From Verticillium longisporum (Eukaryota > Ascomycota > Sordariomycetes > Glomerellales > Plectosphaerellaceae): a DNA stretch of 64,000 nt. The stretch lies in assembly GCA_019188255.1 (NCBI GenBank), contig JAETXT010000001.1:3472001-3536000 (forward strand), given 5' to 3'. This document shows, in pieces, positions 11,455-23,355 of this stretch. A program made the position numbers and the translations under genes. Below the pieces are notes generated by a model. That model saw only the letters and a list, made by a program, of their open reading frames with translations. It did no database searches and was not told where the DNA came from. The stretch's first letter is position 1, and every line of letters starts with the position of its first letter.

Positions 11455-13698
11455 GGCAGGTGTGGTGGTGGTGTTTGTGTTGGCGGCGGGGTTCGACTCG
11501 GAGGGCGAGGCTTTCCAGCCCTCATTCGCACGGCGTCGGATCTGGGATGGAGAGAGGGAAATGGTGAGCTCCTCATCCTCGAAACCCCTCGGGGAGCCAT
11601 GTCGTTCCGGGGACGGGATGGGATGGGACAGGGCCTCCTCTGCGTCTCTAGGCGGGTCGGGGTCGGTTCGAGTCGAGGCGGGCTGGGGGTGTGCGCGATG
11701 TACTATTTTCGCCCGTTTCTCTTTCCACCCTCGGGCTGCTCTGCTTGGACCTGTGACTGATCGTTTCTCGTTCGGTTTGAGCGTGGTGTGGTGCAGGTGG
11801 GTTGGAATGGGCGGGCGGGCAGTGGACAGAGCAGAGCCAACGCTGGCCAGTGGAGGCCATGACATGACGGATGTGGAGGGGAAGGGCTGCCAAGACCCTT
11901 GAGCCCCTCAGATGGGACCCCATCCAGCCCCTCCAGTCCCTCCAGCCCTCCACCGTCGCTGCAGCCTGATGGCCCGTGCGCCGGCATCGGTGCCCAGTAC
12001 TCTGGGGGCTCTCCAGAGAGACCTGGGGGAGCTCGCCCGCTAAAGGAGCCAGCCTACCAACATTCCAGGCAGGCATCTCAGGCCTGGTTCAGGTACCTAG
12101 CTACCTCAAGGCACCTACCTGGATGGCGGGTAGGCATGCAAGAGCTCTGGGCTCAGTGTTCACCGTCATTTCTGGCGAGCACCTTTTCTTTTCCCAAACT
12201 CGTTTCTTGGGCCACCTCAACCTCACCACTTTCCAAAGCGTCACACCCATGAGAGAAGCAAGATGTCGCCCTGGGAGAGACTGGGCTTGACCTCGGGTCT
12301 CCCAACCCTGACCTGCCTTGGCCTCAACCGCCAGATCACAGATCAGTTATCATGTTGACGCCTGCAGATAGATACATCAGCCAGCCACCACAACTTGACC
12401 ACCCGACCATCTTCACCCGGGATAAACCGCCGCTGAAGAGCCGCTGACCACCAATCAGCCAGAAACTTTCCCATGCGGTACGCCGAGTGACATCGATGTC
12501 TTGGCCCGGCCCTGCACCTCTTACCTCACTGGCGCCGTGCCGCGCACATCGTGCGACTGCATGCCTCCAAGATGACGCCCGCAGCCGCCGCCCGTGTCGA
12601 GAGTCACTTGCAGAACTATCATCGAGGACGAATCCTGTGCTGTGCTATCTCGATCCACGGCTCATTCGGCCTCCCTGCCCCTTCGTCAGGAACGTCGGCC
12701 CCGTGCTCCCAGAACCGGGCCTTGTTTTGCTGTGCATCACCTCCACCACGAAATACCGCTCGCTATACCTTAAAAAGTATCATGTGCATGTAACCTCGGT
12801 GGATCTCTACCTTGACGTTGCAGAGCCAGGGGCGTGTCCTTGGTCATATTTCCCCCATATTCTTATCGTCAATGTAGCATCGGGGCATGGCTGTAACAGA
12901 TATTTACTAGAGCAGATGTACGGTACCTGGCTGTGGTCTGCTTCCCCACTTCCATGTGCGCGTGCATGTCAGAAGCGAGGAAACGTATCACAACTTGTAC
13001 TTGAAAACACAAATGAAGCTGTTGCTGTTGCGGAGAAAGTCTACACCAAATCGCGCATGCGCTGTTGATGAGGTTGACGAACCCTCCTTTTAGGATGACA
13101 TGTCATAGAGTTTCAGCAACTGGCAACTCCACATCAACCTTACGGGATCATAGGTTTATCAGGATTCGTCCTTTTTGAGTCATTCGACTTGCAGGGTGAC
13201 GTATCACCGTATCAGAGAGCCCGAGCGCGCATTGTACATGTACCACGCATCACAAGGTTGGAAGGACCAACTTGACTCCAGGGGGGCTACTGCGGTTTTG
13301 AGCTGTTTCCAACCTAACCATCTCGAACAGATCGACAATGACCAGACCTACACACCACCAACTGAATGCACTTCCATTTGAGTGGGGCGTCTCAGCGACG
13401 GCTTGGCAGTAAGGTATAGCGCCGGATTTCTCTGAACCGGCATGGACACCACCGCGCAGCGGTATTGGGACGCTTCAAGACGACAAAATGAACGATCCGG
13501 AGGCAAAGCCGGCGCCGACTCTGCCTGCCCGGCTCCTAGGGCCAAGGTCTGTTCCGCCGTTCGGGTAGGACCTTCGTGTGGATAGTCATGTCACTCAGCA
13601 TGCTATTATGGGCTTCCTTTGACCGCTGACCAGCGCCAAGACAAGCCGCTGAAGCATCGTGAGTCGGCTCCGTTCTCTGCAGGCCAGCATCCCAGCGC
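11455..13698. other. Snf1 promoter/leader side and the 3' flank of the next gene
   Basis: Head-to-tail spacing of 2.2 kb between the start of snf1 and the stop of the next minus-strand gene. It contains a GGTACCTAG motif near 12092 and GGTACCTGG near 12924. The longest frame (12487-13068, 193 codons) has no recognisable domain. A long untranslated leader for snf1 is plausible, but no start site can be read from the sequence. Confidence 0.55.
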
Positions 13699-14524
13699 TC
13701 AGGTATTCCTGTCCTTGTCCTCCTCGGCCCTCAACCTTTCGAGCAGCTTCCCGCGGAGAAAGGAGCTCAAGCCAAGACTAAGTTTGGAAAGGATTGTCAG
13801 TTACAGACGGCGGCGTGTCGCGCCAACAAAGACGCATTGGAGTGACTGTACTTACGCTCCCTCGTTCGTCAGCATGCGATACGTTCCACTCGACTGAAGA
13901 TTCCCAATGATGTTGCCCTCGGGATCAACCTCTAGGCTGCCAATGATGTCCTCAGGCCAGGCAATGCGTCCAAAGTCGGGCGGGTTCCTCGAGTCGCTGA
14001 GGTGAATATACCCGCCCCGTCCACCTCCGCCTGCTCCTCCTTGCCCACTCGCACCGCCGGCACCTGTTGTCTCGCTCGGCTTCTTGTTGCCCCTCCTATG
14101 CTGCTGCTGGGCACCGAATATGCCACCGGCCCCAAGGCTGGCACCACCAGGCCCTGCAAAGGCACGGGCCTGGGCAAGAAGCTCCTCGTCCTGCGGTGCG
14201 TGTTCGGCGAGGACTTCGTACATTATGTTGAGGAAGGATTGGTTCTCCGTGAAGGTTTGTGGTGTTGGGGGATCTTGGGTCGCAAAGCCGATGGCTAACC
14301 TGGGGTTCGGTGGCTGGCTATCGAGCAAGCTGAGGAGGAAGGAGGCCCTCGAGGCATCTGCTGGGAAGACTTTCTAACCGAGAAACAATCAGTCATGACT
14401 TTACATGCGGCTAGCCAGGAGAAGGACCTACGATGTGAGGGTTCGTCGGCAGTGTTGAGACGGCGCGGACGAACCTCACGGCGCTTGCGAACCGCGGTAC
14501 AAAGCGAGCTGTTGATGCCAACAT
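13699..14524 (-). CDS. Conserved protein of unknown function, predicted mitochondrial
   Basis: Three exons (14524-14432, 14373-13856 and 13777-13699) total 690 nt and encode 229 aa. Donors are GTAGGT and GTAAGT; acceptors are TTAG. The first 31 residues (MLASTARFVPRFASAVRFVR...) are basic, lack acidic residues and resemble a mitochondrial presequence. The middle has a Gly-rich linker followed by the best conserved block, GGYIHLSDSRNPPDFGRI and AWPEDIIGSLEVD. The C-terminus (GLSSFLRGKLLERLRAEE) is only reached by using the GTAAGT donor at 13855; without it the frame stops two codons later. I recall related proteins in other fungi and in plants, but no established function. It is divergent from dpb2. 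Confidence 0.82.
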
Positions 14525-14959
14525 AATGATTGCGTGTTGAGTTTGGATCGTGTACCAAGAGGAAAGCTGTAGGATCTCATGAAAATAACCAACAGATGCC
14601 GTAGCTGGTACAGCTCTCGAAAAGTGATTGGTATTAGGGCGTTGACACCACCAAAATCGTTTCGATTGCCGGGGCGCGTGCACCGTATTAAGCATGGAGC
14701 ATACCTCTCTATGGGGAGCTGACTAGGCCAAAGCCTGCACGCAGCACGCGCTGGCTCCTGCTCAAACCGTGACTCGCCCCCACCAACGCGTCCCCGGTCC
14801 TCAGGACGCGTCTCAATTAAACACCCGGGGCGCTTTCTACCTATCCGCACCGCAGAGATCGTCACTTCAAGTCGACATTCGGCATACCTGCAGGACATTT
14901 CTTGCGTGACACCATACGATATCCGGAGAAATTCAGCGGCACAGCCCGGCAGCGAAACC
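14525..14959. other. Divergent promoter region, conserved mitochondrial-type gene / dpb2
   Basis: The 435 bp between two divergent starts contain no gene. The in-frame GTG at 14906 is not used as the dpb2 start, because an ATG in good context (AAACCATGG) follows at 14960. Confidence 0.6.
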
Positions 14960-17437
14960 ATGGAACTTCCGCCGACTGTCTCTCCAAGACGAAAGAAGAC
15001 AAACTTGGCTCACATCTTCAACGGCGCAAGGACGCCCGCCCCCTCCTCTTCCGCCATTCCCTCCTCTTCCCCCGCCTTCGGCACACCTGTTCACCCGTTG
15101 AAGCCGTTCAACGTCTCGGCCCCTACGAAACATGCCATCCTACCCATACTCCTCCCTCCGGCTACTTTGCGGCCCCTCGCCTTCCGAACCTTCACGAAGA
15201 AGCACAGCCTGACCCTGACGTCGACGGCATTACAGGAGCTCGCTACGTTCATCGGCCGGCATTGCGGATCAGGATGGCGCGAAGAGGGCCTAGCGGAAAA
15301 GGTTCTCGAGGAGGCAGCCAAAGCCTGGAAGGGTCGCAATGGAGGAGTCATCGTGGATGGCGGCAGCTCTGAGCTCAAGGAAATATTGAAGACCATGGAG
15401 GGCAACATGAGTGGAGGAAAAATCATTGCTGGTGGAAAAGGTCTGAGCCGCCAGAACAGCATGCTAGAGCCGGGCAGGGACGCAGAAATGGCTTCGCATA
15501 CCAGGTTGGGACTGAGGCCAAATCAGGCCTTGACTAGGGAGGACAGCCAGCAGAGCTTCGGCATGTCGAGCTTGGAGGTCGAAGAGGAGGAGAATGACGA
15601 GACAGTCAATGACGCGAGGAAGTGGCTCAAGGTGATTGGGGCATACGACCAACCACGACTTTGCTACAACGTGGCCAAGAAGCACTTCGAGAGGTATGTC
15701 CGGCTGGCTCTCTGAACGATTTCTTCCTCTGCTGACTCTCTTTTTCAAGGGAAACTACAAAACCGTCTCTTTTGCCACCAGCATCACACAAAACAGCACT
15801 TTTCCGAAATCGTTACCACGTTATTCATCAGCGTCTTCTGCGGAATGAAGCATTCCAGACCTCAGCCGTCGCCAGTGCAAGAGCATCAACACTTAAGAGG
15901 TCGTTATCAAACCAGCAGAACCACAAGATCACACCAATCGCAAACCTGCTGGGTCGCCATGGAAGTCACCACATGCTACTCGGCATGCTGGTTGTTCTGC
16001 CGACGGGCGGCCTGGCTATCAGCGATTTGACAGGCACCATTGCGCTCGATCTCTCCCAGGCAATCGCCATTCCTGAAGATTCGGCTTGGTTCGCCCCCGG
16101 CATGATTGTCTTGATGGATGGCGTGTACGAAGAGGAGGAGGAGTCACACGGCAAGGGCCTGAGTGGCAGCAGCGGCGTAGGAGGAACCCTCGGCGGCAAA
16201 TTCCAAGGTTTCTTCGTTGGACAGCCCCCTTGTGAGAAAAGGAGAGCAACTCTGGGCGTGAGCGGGCCGGATGGTGGCCAGGATCACACTATTGGTGGTG
16301 GATTCGGCTGGATTGACTTCCTCGGTGTCGGCAGCGAGAGAGCAGTTGGTCCGCGAATGCGCAAGCTCGAACAACGTTTGCTCCCCAGACGCTCTGCTGA
16401 AGACACCCCTGGTCGAGGTCGTATGATCATCCTCGGCGAGGTAAACCTCGACCAGCCGCGTACCCTCCAGGCATTACGCAAAATCTTGTCACTATATGCC
16501 AATGAGCCGGAAGGACAGAGCCCCATGACATTTGTCCTCACGGGCAACTTTACACAACACGCCGTTCTGGCCCGGGGCGGCAGTGGAGGCAGCATCGAGT
16601 ACAAGGAGGTCTTCGACGCGCTCGCAAGTACCTTGGCCGACTTCCCAACACTGCTGCAGACTGCGACTTTTGTCTTCGTCCCGGGGACAATGACGGTTGG
16701 GTCTCCTCCTTCGGCGCTGGAGCGGCCGTTCCACTACCGCGCAAGCCAGCCCCCGACATGTTCACTTCTCGGATCCGGCGGACATTTGCTGCCGCCAATG
16801 CAGAACTGAATAGTGACAGCGAGAAAAGGGCAACGGAAGGCGAGGCAATCTGGACGTCGAATCCCAGCCGACTGAGTCTCTTTGGCCCCAATCATGAGAT
16901 TGTACTGTTCCGCGACGATGTCGCAGCCCGCCTCAGCCGTACTTCCGTCCGGCTCAAGTCTACGCGTTCAGCCAACTCCGCAGCCGACGATCCAGATGAT
17001 CAAGACACCCCCTCCACGGGCGGCGACGTCGTCATGTCAGGTGCGGTAGGCTCAAATGAAACCCCGTAGACCAGGAGGCCATGGATGTCGATGCGACCAA
17101 CACAAGCACTGCCACCTCGTCGGCCGTACCTCCGGTCTCCCAAGACGTCCACCGTGCACGCAAGCTCGTCAAAACCATTCTCGACCAGGGCTACCTTGCG
17201 CCGTTCCGACACGCCATTCGCCCCGTGCACTGGGATTACGCGGCCGCGCTGCACCTGTACCCGCTACCCACGGCGCTGGTGCTTGTCGACGCCACAGCAC
17301 CGCCGTTTGCCGTCACATACGAGGGATGTCATGTTATGAACCCGGCGAGCTTGCTGGTGCCGGGCAAGACTAGGGTTGCGAGATGGGTGGAGTATGAGAT
17401 TGGCAAGGTGGGAATGATGAGGGACTTGTCCTTCTAA
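14960..17437 (+). CDS. dpb2: DNA polymerase epsilon subunit B (Dpb2/POLE2), two apparent single-base deletions
   Basis: Exon 1 is 14960-15693 and exon 2 is 15750-17437 (GTATGT donor, CAAG acceptor). The protein is the essential non-catalytic B subunit of the leading-strand polymerase. It has an N-terminal helical region, then an OB fold (GLAISDLTGTIALDLSQA and WFAPGMIVLMDGVYEEE), then an inactive calcineurin-like phosphoesterase fold (MIILGEVNLDQPRTLQAL, FVLTGNF, FVFVPG). Two frame breaks occur. At the G run 16683-16686 the frame must shift to read the family's FVPGDNDGWVSSFGAG. At the C run 17062-17065 it must shift from SNETP to VDQEAMDVDA. One missing base at each site makes the total a multiple of three (2424 nt, 807 aa). 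The C-terminal part then ends in VARWVEYEIGKVGMMRDLSF. The identity is firm; the lesions are probably sequence errors, because the gene is essential. Confidence 0.92.
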
Positions 17438-17778
17438 AGTGCATAGCCGGTATGAAGAGGCATGGTACGGCGTTTGAACTTGAGGCGTGAAAGAGCTACA
17501 CCGGCCGGCGGGTTTGCTTCAATGCGTGCGGAGGCGAATGGCTAATGATGTGATTTGATATTTACCCTGTGCATCGCGAAATCTCCGCAATGCAAGGCTT
17601 AACCATACAATATCACTCGAAAGTCAAGTGCACCGTCTTGATGACGGGATCACACTTGCCTCCCAGGCTGATGAATAAGACATCGTATATTCTAAGAAGA
17701 AACAAACCGATCCATCCCCAGCGCCAGCCCAAACAGAGTCGAAAAAGAGTGGTATCGAAAAACAGAACGCAACCACCT
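17438..17778. other. Convergent intergenic spacer
   Basis: The 341 bp between the stops of dpb2 (+) and the membrane-protein gene (-) show no coding or RNA signal. They should hold the two polyadenylation regions. Confidence 0.6.
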
Positions 17779-20700
17779 CTACCGCAGGAGCAGTGATTCG
17801 TCGTTCAGCACACCAAAGAGACCTTCCATCTCCTTTTGCACGCATTGCAGCTCATGCGCCACTTGGGCCGTTACCAGCGTATATGCATAGAGCAGAGCGT
17901 AATCCTTCTCCTCGGCCGTTACGTGCAGCTCGAGCTTGGGTGGCTTCAGCTTGGCCTTCCCATTCCCGTTCCTGTTCCCGTTTCCATTCGTCGAATCATT
18001 GTTATTCACACCAGCATCGTCCTCTTGGTCGTCTTCCTTTACTGCAGCCAGCGATGGCTGGTGCTCCCTACGGAATTGGTAAATTTTACCCAGGAGCCTG
18101 TCCTTGGTGCCCTCCACCGATGGGATGGCGTCTGTCAAAGGGTATTCGAGCATGAAACAACTGGCCAGAACCTGGAAGACGTGGCAAATGCGGTCACAAA
18201 GTTGAGCTCGCTCGGCTGCCGTATGTAGCAGGAGAGCACGTTCGCCAGCTGAAAGACTCCCGCGCTTTGATGTCACGAGCCGCATGGCGTGGAAGCCGTC
18301 AACGATTCTGAGCGTGGATTGCATGATGCGCGCATACGCATCATCGGGGAAGGGGCCACGAAGTTCGAACTCGGACTTGGCAGACGCTCGAAGAGCGTCA
18401 AGTTTCAGTGCTACGTGCATACAGTGTCAGTCGGATGCCTCAGGCGAGACCTGAAAAGGGCTCGTGAGCTTACCATATCGCTGGACAGCCTTCTCCTCGC
18501 CTGCCCTCATGTAAGACCGCGTACTGTCGCTATTGAGCAGGATAGCCAAAGGTCCACGCCTCCAGATGAGGCCGAGTTGTACATATAGAATTGTCAGTCC
18601 TTCTTGGAACTTGCGCCTGCCCGAAATAGGCCAGATCATCCGGCAGACAATAATGCCCCAGAGGATACCGAGATTGACAGATACAAGTCGGTGGTACACA
18701 ATCTCACCCATCATGGGGTTCAGGCCGCCCTCGTCGTCGTCGTCATCATCGACCTTCTGCGACAGAGAATAGGCGTAGAGAACGGTCACATTCCATGCGA
18801 GAAGCGTGGTTCGGCCAAGGGGCGGGTTCTTGAGAACCAGCATGACATAGAAGCTGCCGAAGCTGATGGCCCAACCGGAAAAGGCCAGAACAACACCGTT
18901 GCCTTGGCTGACGGCCCAAAAGATCAGGGCAAAGCAGCCGCCGAACAATGTGCCGAGAGACCTTGCTGTACCAGTGGTATTGGCGGCGCCTACCGTCATG
19001 CTCGTGACAATCATGAAGGATAGCAGACCCCATTCGCCTCTCCAGTGCTTGTAGATGGGTCTGGTTGCGGGAAGGAAAGCAAGCATGGCCCATAGCATGG
19101 CGCCCAGACCTACTTTGATGCCGAATCGAACTACATACAGTCAGTAACTGATATCGAGGTGTACGGCAAGCTGAACTGACTATCATCTCGGGCTAGGAAC
19201 CTCATAGCCTTCAGACACCATTGCGAGAAGGATCGCAAGAAAGAACTAGCGTCAGGAGAGGCATCCCAGTTGAAGGTGTCGCGCCGATTCATCATCTCTG
19301 CCGGCATGCCAGACGGCATACCAGACTTGCGGACGGGCCTGATGGGAGTTTCCTCGGCTGCTGAGGGTTGCAAAAGGGCTTCTTGGTCGGGATCGTTAGG
19401 GTCAGGCTTGACCGCAGGCTTTTCCCATTGTTTCCAGAACTTCAACCAGCGCCAGGTGTGCCCACTGGTAGCGCGCGCGTACTTCAAGTCCTCCAAAACG
19501 GTCAAGTAAGCATCGATGTCTTCAGCCACGTTCTGCAGACTGAAACTGAAGTGGCCGCACGCAGCCGCCACTTCTTCAATATCAGCCTGAATCTTCTCCG
19601 TCCTGGCTCTTCCCAGCTCAATGCTTTTGTACAGGTCTCGAAGTGCGCTTGTTCTCGTATCGTTGTAGACGCCCAGAGCATCTTTAAGACTCTGTCGAAA
19701 ATTTTCGTTGATGCTTATGTCGTACTTGGGCGGTGGTCCGAAGGTTGGATCTCTCAGTATTTCCGACAGAGTGTAGGCCAAAGACTTCATCGATGGGCCC
19801 AACAGAGCAATAAAAAGTTCAAAGATCTCTGACGGCGCCCGGAATGACGTCAAAGGGGTTGCAGAGGAACAGTTCGAGCCCTCTTCAGCGCTGGCACGGT
19901 CTTCCATCTCCAGTTCCTCCAACTCTTCAATTGCTGCCAGTGTCGCGGCCTTGTCGCGCGTGTTCTTAAGATACTGCGACATGGCACGCGTCAAAGTTGG
20001 CGAGTAAATAACGGTGCCGCCCGGGGACTGGATACTGTTGGGGCCGTCCTGAGGTAGCTCCTTCAGGAGAGCGAATTGAGTCTCCGCGGCGCTGCGAAGA
20101 CCTCCGATAGATTGAGCAAGGACCTCGAAGCATCTGACGACTTCTCTGTCCATCTTGTAGATCGTCTCGCGACCAAGGATATAGTGCTCCAGCTTTGCCT
20201 CTCGCAAGTTTGTGGTCATCTTGGTGTATGATGCTTTGAAATCCTTGTCCACTCGGGTGTAGTCACCGGACGACAACTCCTCCTCGGTGCCATTGAGGAA
20301 ACCACGGGCAATCATGGCAAGCAAGTCTCCAAGAGATTCTGCTGACGTGTTCATGGTGCTTCTCAGACCCGCCCTCGCAGACGTTCGCCAAGCTAAGATG
20401 TTGACGAGAGCAGTGATAGAAACACCCATGACAAGGATCTTGAAGACCTGCACAACCTTGATGGACGACAAGTATCCTCCTTGAACAGCTTCTTCTTTGG
20501 TGACAATGGTGATAATGGCAATGGATGCTAGTGTGCACCCGACATTTACCAAGGGGCTGTTCATTCTTTGCTTGATCCAGCCCACGAATCCAAGGCCGAA
20601 ACCAATGCAGATGATCAATATCATGACATGTGACAAAACTTGGAAGCCGACCTCGTTGCCCAGCACAGATAAGCCCATGGATAGCATGGATATGATCTGG

Positions 20701-21261
20701 GCGTAGCCGATGGCGCAGAATGCGATGAGGACTGATTCAACCATTGAGCCCCAAGTGCGATTGGCGTGAAAGTATACAGTGATGGTGGCGACGACATGCT
20801 TGCCATCGGGCTTTCCCAAAAAGTCAGAGATCGGTTCGAGGTAGGTGGCCATGCTGCCGAGAAGGTAGGCAAGGGTGCACTTGAGCACACCCTTGCCAGC
20901 TGGAGACCGGAGGAAGTCCCAGAACTTCAGAAAGCTCGTCTTCACATTGTGTCCTATGGTATGGGCGCGCTCGCTGTTTGTCTCGGACAGCAAAAGAGAC
21001 CGGTAGCCATCAGGGTCATCGGAACGATCGTTGTCGAGGCTCGGGTTTCGAAGGGTGAACTGGCGATGGCTTCGCTCGCCCGTGCCAGGGATGATCACAG
21101 TGCCATTTCGTAGCTTCTAGTTTGGGGAAAAGACGGTCATGTTAACTTTGCGAACTCTTTGGTTAGGGCTCATTTTGAAGACCTTTCCTCCAGGAGTGGT
21201 CACCTACGTTTCTCTTGGAAGGTCTTTTAGGGGGCCATTGACTGTGGTTCGAAGTGCTCAT
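17779..21261 (-). CDS. Large multi-pass membrane protein, ER-transporter-like / brefeldin A sensitivity-related (ArAE/FUSC-like family)
   Basis: Four exons (21261-21208, 21116-19181, 19130-18474 and 18410-17779) sum to 3279 nt and 1092 aa. The 18-codon first exon was placed because the large open frame otherwise begins at a GTG just after a clear CTAG acceptor. Two blocks of hydrophobic segments frame a long cytosolic region: an N-terminal block (VLIAFCAIGYAQIISML, VMILIICIGFGLGFVGWI, IAIITIV, LVMGVSITALVNILAW) and a second block (AMLWAMLAFLPATRP, FMIVTSMTVGAANTTGTA, LVSVNLGILWGIIVCRMIWP). This is the arrangement of the fungal DUF2422/FUSC/DUF2421 proteins related to S. cerevisiae Bre4 and to aromatic acid exporters. 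A substrate cannot be read from sequence. It shares a divergent intergenic region with the HAD hydrolase. Confidence 0.9.
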
Positions 21262-21871
21262 GACGGCGGGTTTGTCGCATTCTCTGAAGGTTGTGTTGGG
21301 GGTGAGCGCGGCGGACGCGCGAGCTTTGCGACCAGCAGTGTTAGAGTGCGGTCATGCGAGTCGGAAAGCGTCTATTTGGTCGAGCGGTCAAGCTTCCGGT
21401 CGCAGACTGCAGCGCGACTGCGGTATTGGTTGGTGTTGAACTGTACTGTGCTCGGCCAAGGGCAAATGTCTCTCGAGGCTTGGAGATGACGAGCCAAGAC
21501 CCGGTCAGTCTGCCAAAAGCGGTTGCTGGGATGAAGAGTGGATAGCTGGGAGCTCAAGCTGCAACCTCGAGCGGACCCACGATCAGGCATCCTTGTTAGT
21601 GCCGTCGAGCTGTGGCTGTGATTGTGGCTTGCGATTTCGCCCCTCACCCTCCACTCCACTTGCTCCAAGGTGGGGGTTAGGCCTGTTTCGTTGGCCGAAT
21701 GCTGGCAAGTGACTGACAATCATTTCACTTAGTACCTAGTTGCGACTGCTGGTTGATCTCCTTCGAGATACCTATTAGGTGTGATAGGTACATCCCGAGC
21801 CTCCAGTATCCTTCAGTAAGCGACTGGTACATGAAGCTCAACGAGGTTTCCTGATTCGCAGCCTTCCTTCT
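21262..21871. other. Divergent promoter region, membrane protein / HAD hydrolase
   Basis: The 610 bp hold no convincing ORF. TACCTAG and TACCTATTAGGT motifs occur at about 21732-21795, close to the HAD gene start. They belong to the same motif group seen in other spacers of the window. Confidence 0.55.
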
Positions 21872-22683
21872 ATGCGAAGATTTCTGTCGACAATGGCGTC
21901 TTATAGCCCTCAGCGGTTTGCGCCTCTGAAGCAGGGTGCTACATCCGATGCTCCCCTCCTGAAAGGCGTTGTCTTTGACGTCGACGGTACACTGTGGTAC
22001 GTCGCCTCCAACCCCACGACGTTCTCCGCATCATCAACCGCAAATGCTTACACCACATATCTAGTGAGCCACAGACGTATATGTTCGGACAAATGCGCGA
22101 CGCTCTTGGTATTACCAAATCCGTCGACATTCTCGACCACATTTACTCTCTTCCCACGCCCGAGGCCCAGGAGAAAGCAATGGAATCTATTCGCGCCATC
22201 GAGCGCGAGGCCATGGCCACCCAGGTCGCCCAGCCAGGTCTCGAGACACTCATGTCCTACCTTGACTCGCGGGGCATTCGCAAGGGCATATGCACGCGCA
22301 ACTTCGATGCCCCTGTCGCTCACTTGCTCGGCAAATTTCTTTCAGGCAGCATGTTTGCGCCCATCGTCACAAGAGACTTTCGTCCACCCAAGCCGGATCC
22401 CGCAGGCATTTTGCACATTGCTCGAAGCTGGGGTCTCCTAAAAGAGGCGACCGAAACAGGGACGGAGGTAGAAGCTGATGCTTCAGGACTCATTATGGTT
22501 GGCGATTCCATCGATGACATGACCGCAGGCCGAAAGGCTGGTGCCACGACCGTGTTGTTAGCGAACGACGTCAATGTCCATCTAGTGGACCATGAGCATA
22601 CTGACTTGGCCATTCGCCGGTTAGACGACCTTGTGCCCATTCTCGAGGAAGGTTTCGTTAGCAGGGACGCTGTCGTTGAGTAA
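21872..22683 (+). CDS. HAD-superfamily hydrolase
   Basis: Two exons, 21872-21996 and 22065-22683 (GTACGT donor, CTAG acceptor), give 744 nt and 247 aa. Motif I is VVFDVDGTLC, with the nucleophile Asp directly before the intron. The cap helix region (PQTYMFGQMRDALGI) follows. Motif II lies around GICTRNF, motif III is the Lys in RPPKPDPAGIL, and motif IV is VGDSIDDMTAGRKAG. All catalytic positions of a phosphatase/phosphoglycolate-phosphatase-like HAD enzyme are therefore present. The substrate is unknown. Two in-frame ATGs (21872 and 21893) are possible starts. The N-terminus MRRFLSTMASYSPQRF is weakly basic and could target mitochondria. Confidence 0.9.
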
Positions 22684-23355
22684 AAACCAAACAACCTCGT
22701 AAATGTATATAAACCGTATGACTTCCCTATGCAAAGGCCTATCATAACCCTGGAGAGGGCGAAGTGATGGGCTAAAGCCAGAACAGATCAGATAGACTTG
22801 ACTTTTATGCAGATATTGATGGAAAAAATCTTGATTGTGGTGTCTAAGTGACCTGCACGCCTGCAGTGACAACCCAGTCCTCACGGTCTGGGTGCCTGAT
22901 TTCCCAATCTTCTATCAGATCATCCTCTGGACGACCCAGCAGAGCCACTTGTTCCAGACAGGCCTGTTCAACTATTTGATGGTACGCACAGTGAGTCGAA
23001 TGTAATGACAGATCTCCAAGATAGACGGGCTCAATCCAAACGCCGAAAGATGCTGAAGAATGCCACACCAGGCAACGAGAGAGATGTACGAAGCTTTTGA
23101 CGATGAGAAGGGGAGAGTAGCCCTGTACCAAACTGATATGAAGGCCAAGAACATGAGCGTCACATTAGTCTGGCGACGTACATGTGACCTCTGCGTATGG
23201 CCTCCACTCATCATTGTAAGGACCCGGTCATCATGTCTTGGCTCCGTGGCGATATTTGTGAGGCAAGCTCTTCTGACCGGAGTAACAAGACAGTAAGCCT
23301 CGCAGAAAGCCGAAAATGGTGTTGAGCATGTGTAGGCTGTTTCAGATGCTGGCGT
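22684..23355. other. Convergent spacer between the HAD hydrolase and the MAPKK gene
   Basis: There are 672 bp between two stop codons. The small frames on either strand lack family features. I see no RNA gene. Confidence 0.55.

Noticed and set aside
12487..13068. 193-codon ORF upstream of snf1
   Set aside because: No recognisable family, Cys/Pro-rich chance composition, and no supporting splice or start context.
14906..14959. GTG-initiated N-terminal extension of dpb2
   Set aside because: The codon is GTG, not ATG. The first ATG in good context is at 14960.
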